From NCBI RefSeq assembly GCF_018603905.1, contig NZ_JAHFZZ010000018.1, positions 89,054 to 153,053 on the forward strand: DNA of 64,000 nucleotides, given 5' to 3'. Shown in pieces: positions 59,201-64,000 of the stretch. The translations under genes were made by a program, and so were the position numbers. Source of the stretch: Nonomuraea sp. NEAU-A123. Its GTDB lineage: Bacteria; Actinomycetota; Actinomycetes; Streptosporangiales; Streptosporangiaceae. The stretch's first letter is position 1, and the number at the start of each line of letters is the position of its first letter. The notes below the pieces were generated by a model. It made no database searches and was not told the DNA's origin. It was given only the letters and a program-made list of their open reading frames with translations.

Positions 59201-61081
59201 TTAGTCCTCGGCGAGGACGATCACCAGGTCGCGCGGGCCGAACGTGACAGGGTCGGATTTACCGGGATTAAGCACGACACCGTAGGCAGGCGGGGAGCTG
59301 GCCTCGGCCAGCACGCGGTAGCCGATCGCGGTCTCGCCGCGCATCCGCGCGGAGTAGATCACGGTGGCGAAGCTGACCGGCACCCCCGGCTGGATGTAGT
59401 CCGTCGCCGGCTTGAGGTAGATCTCCGACCCCTCGGAGTCGAACAGGTAGCGGAACACCTGCCCGAGGTGCGGGTTCTCCGACAACTGGGTCATCAGCAG
59501 GCTGATCAGCTTGTCGCTGACCACGAAGTCGTCGGCCTTGGTGACCTGGGCCAGCCGGCGGTTGCGGTCGTCGTTCATCTCGCTGACGATCGCGTACCGC
59601 TGCCCGGACTTGGCGGCCATGTCGCGCAGGTGCAGCAGCGTCACCAGCGTGCGCGAGTCGGCGTGCTGCGGCTCGAGGTTGCTGTCGGCCAGGACGATGA
59701 TGTGCTCGAACGTGCCCACGTCCAGCGCTTCCAGGGTGATCCGGTCGGTGGTGTCGCACTCCTTGACGTTCACCACCAGGTTGCGCAGGCCCACCTTCAG
59801 CCGTTCCAGGCTGTCGCTCTCCTCGACGGCGGCGGCCGCCACGTGCAGGGACGAACCGGGCGACACGTACTGGTCCAGCTCCTGCACGATCTTGTTGGCC
59901 CGGCTGTTCCAGCCCAGCAGCAGCGTCCGCTCCGGCGGCGTCGGCTGACGGACGGGGCGGGCGATCGCCCCCTCGACGATCGGCGGGAAGCTGCGCACGA
60001 GCCGGATGGCGGAGTCGTCCTCGGCGACCACGATCATCTCGTCGCCCTGCATGATCTCGGCGTTCATCGGCGGGTTCAGCACCACCGACCCGTCGGCGTG
60101 CCGGATGCCGATGAGCGAGGCGGTGTCGTAGGCGAACAGCGCCTCCCCGTACGGGAAGCCGGTCAGTTTCGGCTCGGGCCGCAGGTAGATCTCGTCGCCG
60201 CCGAAGTCCAGCAGGTCCGTGCAGACCACCGACAGGCCCGACTGGCGGCAGGACTGCACGATGAGCCGGGAGGCGATGTCGTCGGTGTCGACCACCTGCG
60301 CGTGGCCGCCCCCGGCGAGCTCGGCGGCCACCAGGTTGGTGGTGTCGACGACGGAGGCGATGATCGGCGGGCGACGTCGGCGCCAGTTGCGGTTCGTGAG
60401 CGCCAACAGCGTCTTGATGACGTGCGCGTCGGAATCCTCACCGCCCGGCGACAGTACGATGATCGCCCGCGCCGTGTCCAGGCTCAACAGGTCGAGGTCG
60501 GTCGGCTCGGTGGCGCTGCCGGAGCGGACGACGACCCGGGTCTTGCCGGTGCCGCCCAGCCGCGAGCGCAGCTCCTCCTCCATCTCCAGCTTGTCGCGGT
60601 CCCCGAGGATCGCCACGCAGGACTTCGACTCGCTCTCGTTGGCCTCCACGAGCTCGGGGATGATCGTGAAGATCTGGTCCGACCAGCCGATGAGCGCCGT
60701 GTGCCCGGCCTCTACGATCTTGGAACGGCCCTTGCGCAGCTCCTGCAGCTTGTTGTCCAGACCGGTGGTGAGGACACCGACGAGGCTGCTGACGATCAGC
60801 AGGCCGCCGATCGTGATCGTGAACCCCAGGATGGTGAAGAGCGTGCTGCCTTCGTTGTCGCCCGCCACGGTGCCGGCGTCCATCGCCCGCATGAGCATGC
60901 CCCAGAGCGCCTCGCTCCAGCTCTTGTGCGGCAGGTCGTCCCCAGCGAGCACATAGACGAGCACGCCGAAGCTCGCGACCATCACGACGGTCACCAGCGC
61001 GAGCCAGCCGATCAGGGCCGGAGTGCCCCTCGACATCGTGTTGTCGAACCAATAGCGCAGACGCTCTCGCCGCTTGGCCAT
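59201..61081 (-). CDS. CASTOR/POLLUX-type ion channel protein
   Basis: 626 residues from ATG at 61081 (ATG 61087 possible). Two transmembrane helices (LIGWLALVTVVMVASFGVLV; ILGFTITIGGLLIVSSLVGV) flank a pore-loop-like WSEALWGMLMRAMDAGTVAG. A large cytosolic part has paired RCK/TrkA_N-like nucleotide-binding folds: EAGHTALIGWSDQIFTIIPE and RTLLLGWNSRANKIVQELDQ, with the family signature HIIVLADSNLEPQHADSRTL. Plant CASTOR/POLLUX and their bacterial relatives are cation channels gated by cytosolic calcium or ligands. The bacterial function is largely uncharacterised. The filter lacks a plain TVGYG, so selectivity is uncertain. Confidence 0.88.
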   Translation of the reverse strand: MAKRRERLRYWFDNTMSRGTPALIGWLALVTVVMVASFGVLVYVLAGDDLPHKSWSEALWGMLMRAMDAGTVAGDNEGSTLFTILGFTITIGGLLIVSSLVGVLTTGLDNKLQELRKGRSKIVEAGHTALIGWSDQIFTIIPELVEANESESKSCVAILGDRDKLEMEEELRSRLGGTGKTRVVVRSGSATEPTDLDLLSLDTARAIIVLSPGGEDSDAHVIKTLLALTNRNWRRRRPPIIASVVDTTNLVAAELAGGGHAQVVDTDDIASRLIVQSCRQSGLSVVCTDLLDFGGDEIYLRPEPKLTGFPYGEALFAYDTASLIGIRHADGSVVLNPPMNAEIMQGDEMIVVAEDDSAIRLVRSFPPIVEGAIARPVRQPTPPERTLLLGWNSRANKIVQELDQYVSPGSSLHVAAAAVEESDSLERLKVGLRNLVVNVKECDTTDRITLEALDVGTFEHIIVLADSNLEPQHADSRTLVTLLHLRDMAAKSGQRYAIVSEMNDDRNRRLAQVTKADDFVVSDKLISLLMTQLSENPHLGQVFRYLFDSEGSEIYLKPATDYIQPGVPVSFATVIYSARMRGETAIGYRVLAEASSPPAYGVVLNPGKSDPVTFGPRDLVIVLAED

Positions 61082-61342
61082 GATCATCCCGTCCTTCGTG
61101 GATCGCCGCGTGGGACGAACGACCCTGTCCCCGATCCCCGTTCGACGGACAGAACGCCGTAGCGCGCCGTTCCCCTGGCCGTCCCGTCCGCCCGCCACTC
61201 GGGCTCCGCCCCCGGCGACCGGGGTGACCAGAGGCGCCGGAGGTGGCAATGGGGCGCGCGAACATAACAATAGCGACATCTCATGTCTAGCCCGTACTGA
61301 TCCGCCGAAAGCGTCCGGCACAGCCCTTTACATTGTAGATTT

Positions 61343-62449
61343 CTAGAAGCGGAGGACCGGCTTGACGGCGGCGCCGGAGACGATGTCGCCGACCGCGCGC
61401 TCGATCTCCTCGAACTTGTAGTGCCTGATCAGGCGGTCGATCGGCAGCCGGCCGTCGGACACCAGCTCCGCGAGTACCGGGATCAGCGACTCGGTCTCGC
61501 TGTCGCCCAGGGTCAGGCCCACCACCTGGCGGCCCGGGAGCATGAAGTTGACGTCCACGGGGACGGTGGAGCCGAACGGCGGGGCGCCGACCAGGACCGC
61601 GGTGCCACGGGCGGCCAGGACGCCGACGGCGGCGCCGGCGACCGTCACGTTGCCCGTCGTCTCGACCACGCCGTCGGCGCCCCGGCCGCCGGTGATCTCG
61701 CCGATGGCCTCGGCGAGATCGGCCGTGGTGGTGTCGACGGTGTGGGTGGCGCCGAGCTCGGCGGCCAGCTCCAGGCGGGCGGGGATCCGGTCCACGGCGA
61801 TGACGCGGGTGGCCGGGGTGAGCCGGGCCGCCATGATCGCGGACAGGCCGACCGCACCCGCGCCGGTCACGACGAGGGTGGCGCCGGGGCGGGGGCGCAG
61901 GACATTCCATACCGCCCCGGCGCCGGTCTGCACGCCGCAGCCGAGGGGCGCCAGCAGCTCGAGCGGCGCGCCGACGGGCAGCTTGACCAGACTGCGCTCG
62001 TCCACCAGGGCATGCCTGGCGAAGCAGGACTGGCCGAAGAAGTGCCCGCCGAGTGCCGCGCCGTCCCGGGTCACGGTGGGCGAGCCGTCCGCGCGGGCGC
62101 CGCCGAGCAGGTTCAGCGGCAACCAGGCCGCGCAGTAGGCGGGGTGCCCGGCGCGGCAGTCGGCGCATCTGCCGCACGAGGTGAAGGAGAGCAGCACCTG
62201 GTCGCCGGGACGGACGCGCGTCACCGCCGAGCCGACCTCCTCGACGACGCCCGCGCCCTCGTGGCCCAGGACGCCGGGCAGCGGGAACGGCAGCGCGCCG
62301 GCGGCGACGCCCATATCGGTGTGGCAGACCCCGGCGGCGACCATCCGGACCAGGACCTCGTCCGGGCGCGGGTCGGCCAGCTCGACCTGGGTCAGGTGGA
62401 AGCCCTCGCCCGCGGATTCGACGACGGCCGCTGATGTGGTGGTGGTCAT
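61343..62449 (-). CDS. Zinc-dependent aryl/class III-type alcohol dehydrogenase
   Basis: 368 residues from ATG at 62449. Catalytic zinc ligands in AAGVCHTDMGVAAG (Cys), LGHEGAGVVEEVG (His-Glu) and PLGCGVQTGAGAVWNVLRP (Cys). Structural-zinc Cys are in SCGRCADCRAGHPAYC, and the NAD motif is LVVTGAGAVGLSAIMAARL. The pattern matches NAD-dependent aryl-alcohol dehydrogenases. It lies 10 bp after an aldehyde dehydrogenase gene on the same strand, forming an alcohol-to-acid pair. Confidence 0.92.
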   Translation of the reverse strand: MTTTTSAAVVESAGEGFHLTQVELADPRPDEVLVRMVAAGVCHTDMGVAAGALPFPLPGVLGHEGAGVVEEVGSAVTRVRPGDQVLLSFTSCGRCADCRAGHPAYCAAWLPLNLLGGARADGSPTVTRDGAALGGHFFGQSCFARHALVDERSLVKLPVGAPLELLAPLGCGVQTGAGAVWNVLRPRPGATLVVTGAGAVGLSAIMAARLTPATRVIAVDRIPARLELAAELGATHTVDTTTADLAEAIGEITGGRGADGVVETTGNVTVAGAAVGVLAARGTAVLVGAPPFGSTVPVDVNFMLPGRQVVGLTLGDSETESLIPVLAELVSDGRLPIDRLIRHYKFEEIERAVGDIVSGAAVKPVLRF

Positions 62450-62459
62450 GGCACACCTC

Positions 62460-63935
62460 TCAAAGGGCGATGACGACGGACTTCACCTTGGTGTACGACT
62501 CCAGCGCCTCGGGCCCGTACTCCCGCCCGTACCCGGACTGCTTGACGCCGCCGAAGGGGATCGCCGGGTCGAGCATCGCCCAGTCGTTCACCCAGACGAT
62601 GCCCGCCTCCAGCCGGGCCGCCACGCGGTGGGCGCGGGCCAGGTCCGTGGTCTGCAGGCCCGCCGCCAGCCCGTACGGCGTGCCGTTGGCCAGCTCCACG
62701 GCCTCGTCCTCGGTGTCGAAGGGCTGGACGGTCAGGACGGGGCCGAAGATCTCGTCCTGTACGACCCGGGAGTCGTCGTCCAGGCCGGCGATGATCGTCG
62801 GCCGGTAGTAGTAGCCGCCGCCGAGTTCCAGGCGCTCGCCTCCGGTGACGACCCGGCCGCCCTGGTCACGGGCGAGCCGTACGTACCGTTCGACCTTGGT
62901 GAGATGCCGCTCGGCGGCCATGGGGCCCACGACGGTCGCCGGGTCGAAGGGGTCGCCGACCGGCACTCCGGCGACGGCGCCGGCCAGGATCTCCAGGACG
63001 GTGTCGTACAGGGAGCGGTGGACGAGCAGGCGCGGCCCGCCCATGCAGAACTGGCCGGTGTTGAAGACGAAGCCCTTGATCACCGAGCCGATCGCCTTGT
63101 CCAGGTCGGCGTCCTCGAACACGATCTGCGCGGCGTTGCCGCCGAGCTCCATCGTGACGGGCTTGAGCGCCTCCCCCGCCGTGGCGGCCGCGTGCCGGCC
63201 GATCTCGGTCGAACCGGTGAAGGCGATCTTGTCGATCCCGGGGTGGCGCAGCAGCGCCTCGCCGGCTTGTGCGCCGCCGGTGACCACGTTCAGTACGCCG
63301 CCGGGCACTCCGGCCTCGGCCAGGATCTCGGCCATGAGCAGGGCGCTGAGCGGCGTGTCCTCGGCGGGTTTGTGCACCACGGCGTTGCCGGCGGCGAGCG
63401 CCGGGGCGATCTTCGCGCTGCTGAGGATCAGCGGGAAGTTGAAGGGCGTGATCGCGCCGACCACGCCGAGCGGCTCGCGGCTCGTGTAGGCGTGCGAGGG
63501 GATCGGGATCTGCCGGGTCGCCCCCTGGAGGGTCTGCGCCAGTCCCGAGTAGTACTCGTAGATCTCGGCGGTCGTGGCGACGTCGACGGCGCGGCACAGG
63601 CTCACCGGCTTGCCGACGTCGAGGCTCTCGACCGCGACGAGCTCGTCCTCCCGCCGCCTGACGATGTCGGCGACGCGGTGGAGCACGCGGGCCCGCTCGC
63701 GGCCGGACATCCGCGCCCACGGGCCGAACGCCCTGCGCCCGGCCGTGACGGCGGCGTCCACGTCGGCGGCGTCGGCCTCGGCGACGGTGGTGACGACCTT
63801 CCCGGTGGACGGGTCGATGACGTCCCTGCGGCCCTTGGCGTGCGCCTCGCACCACTGGCCGTCGATGAACAGCTTGCCCGGCTCGACGTGCGGTCGGCTC
63901 ACGGCCGGGACGTCCTGGAGCCCGGAGTCGGTCAT
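62460..63935 (-). CDS. Aldehyde dehydrogenase
   Basis: 491 residues from ATG at 63935. Core motifs: ITPFNFPLILSSAKIAPALA, FTGSTEIGRHAAATAGEALK, the general base Glu in VTMELGGNAAQIVFEDADLD (about residue 255) and the catalytic Cys in FNTGQFCMGGPRLLVHRSLY (about residue 289). The C-terminal PFGGVKQSGYGREYGPEALE is characteristic of betaine/aryl-aldehyde dehydrogenases. It is the first gene of a two-gene operon with the zinc alcohol dehydrogenase. Use in oxidising 2-oxoglutarate semialdehyde from the aldarate route is possible but unsupported by position. Confidence 0.92.
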   Translation of the reverse strand: MTDSGLQDVPAVSRPHVEPGKLFIDGQWCEAHAKGRRDVIDPSTGKVVTTVAEADAADVDAAVTAGRRAFGPWARMSGRERARVLHRVADIVRRREDELVAVESLDVGKPVSLCRAVDVATTAEIYEYYSGLAQTLQGATRQIPIPSHAYTSREPLGVVGAITPFNFPLILSSAKIAPALAAGNAVVHKPAEDTPLSALLMAEILAEAGVPGGVLNVVTGGAQAGEALLRHPGIDKIAFTGSTEIGRHAAATAGEALKPVTMELGGNAAQIVFEDADLDKAIGSVIKGFVFNTGQFCMGGPRLLVHRSLYDTVLEILAGAVAGVPVGDPFDPATVVGPMAAERHLTKVERYVRLARDQGGRVVTGGERLELGGGYYYRPTIIAGLDDDSRVVQDEIFGPVLTVQPFDTEDEAVELANGTPYGLAAGLQTTDLARAHRVAARLEAGIVWVNDWAMLDPAIPFGGVKQSGYGREYGPEALESYTKVKSVVIAL

Positions 63936-64000
63936 AGCCCGCTCGCTTTCCCGGTGCGCTCGCGCGCCGCACCGCAGTGTTCCTGATCAACCGCTGCCGG

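Noticed and set aside
59183..61162. Plus-strand ORF of 659 codons
   Set aside because: Shadow of the channel gene; repetitive His/Arg/Val/Gly-rich translation with no start context or motifs.
62460..63935. Assignment of this ALDH as the 2-oxoglutarate semialdehyde dehydrogenase of the aldarate route
   Set aside because: It is 12 kb from the locus, paired with an alcohol dehydrogenase, and its motifs are those of betaine/aryl-aldehyde enzymes.

Overview
The window is high-GC, densely packed DNA with strong third-position GC bias, frequent GTG/TTG starts, ATGA/GTGA-type stop-start overlaps and many TetR/MarR/GntR/IclR/MerR switches. It looks like the chromosome of a filamentous actinomycete, perhaps a Nonomuraea/Streptosporangium-like genus. 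The genus is inference from style and gene content. I see no rRNA, tRNA, intact insertion sequence, integrase, prophage or CRISPR array.

Layout. 0-4.8 kb: a GH97 glycosidase cut by the window edge, a TetR regulator facing an N-terminally truncated MFS exporter, then a ChrB-N-domain protein coupled to a YkvA-like membrane protein. 4.9-10.8 kb: a stress/ion block with a KdpD-like protein that lacks its phosphoacceptor region, a cupin, an ArsB/NhaD-type transporter, a tandem universal stress protein and an XRE/flavin split-barrel protein. 10.9-25.9 kb: small regulator-plus-enzyme cassettes, many with a visible palindromic operator: TetR/FAD monooxygenase/hydrolase, MarR/FAD monooxygenase, Ohr/OhrR, TetR/MFS and MerR/MDR oxidoreductase, with a Tat-exported protein and an RTX-repeat secreted protein between them. 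24.2-27.9 kb is partly decayed: WYL-regulator and quinone-oxidoreductase remnants surround a branched-chain aminotransferase followed by a 31-residue ORF.

27.9-41.2 kb holds the most distinctive system: five tightly coupled minus-strand genes encoding, in transcription order, a DUF4132 protein, a 1626-residue giant, a MoxR-type AAA+ ATPase, a DUF5682-VWA fusion and a SWIM zinc-finger protein. The set matches the uncharacterised enterobacterial yehI-yehL-yehM-yehP-yehQ group, with YehM and YehP fused. Three of the five genes carry in-frame minisatellites.

41.4-44.3 kb: two secreted proteins behind strong palindromes and an NAD-dependent epimerase-like gene. 44.3-52.7 kb is a coherent aldarate locus: TctCBA importer, glucarate dehydratase, 5-dehydro-4-deoxyglucarate dehydratase and a galactarate/talarate dehydratase-like enzyme, with an IclR and a GntR regulator. 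53-55.7 kb: a GNAT-aminotransferase fusion translationally coupled to a CdsA-like cytidylyltransferase flanked by tandem repeats at both ends. 55.8-64 kb: a DUF1622 membrane protein, a large secreted GH29-like glycosidase, a CASTOR/POLLUX-type channel and an alcohol dehydrogenase/aldehyde dehydrogenase pair. The GH97 and GH29 genes at opposite ends of the window share a CATCCGATG palindrome upstream.
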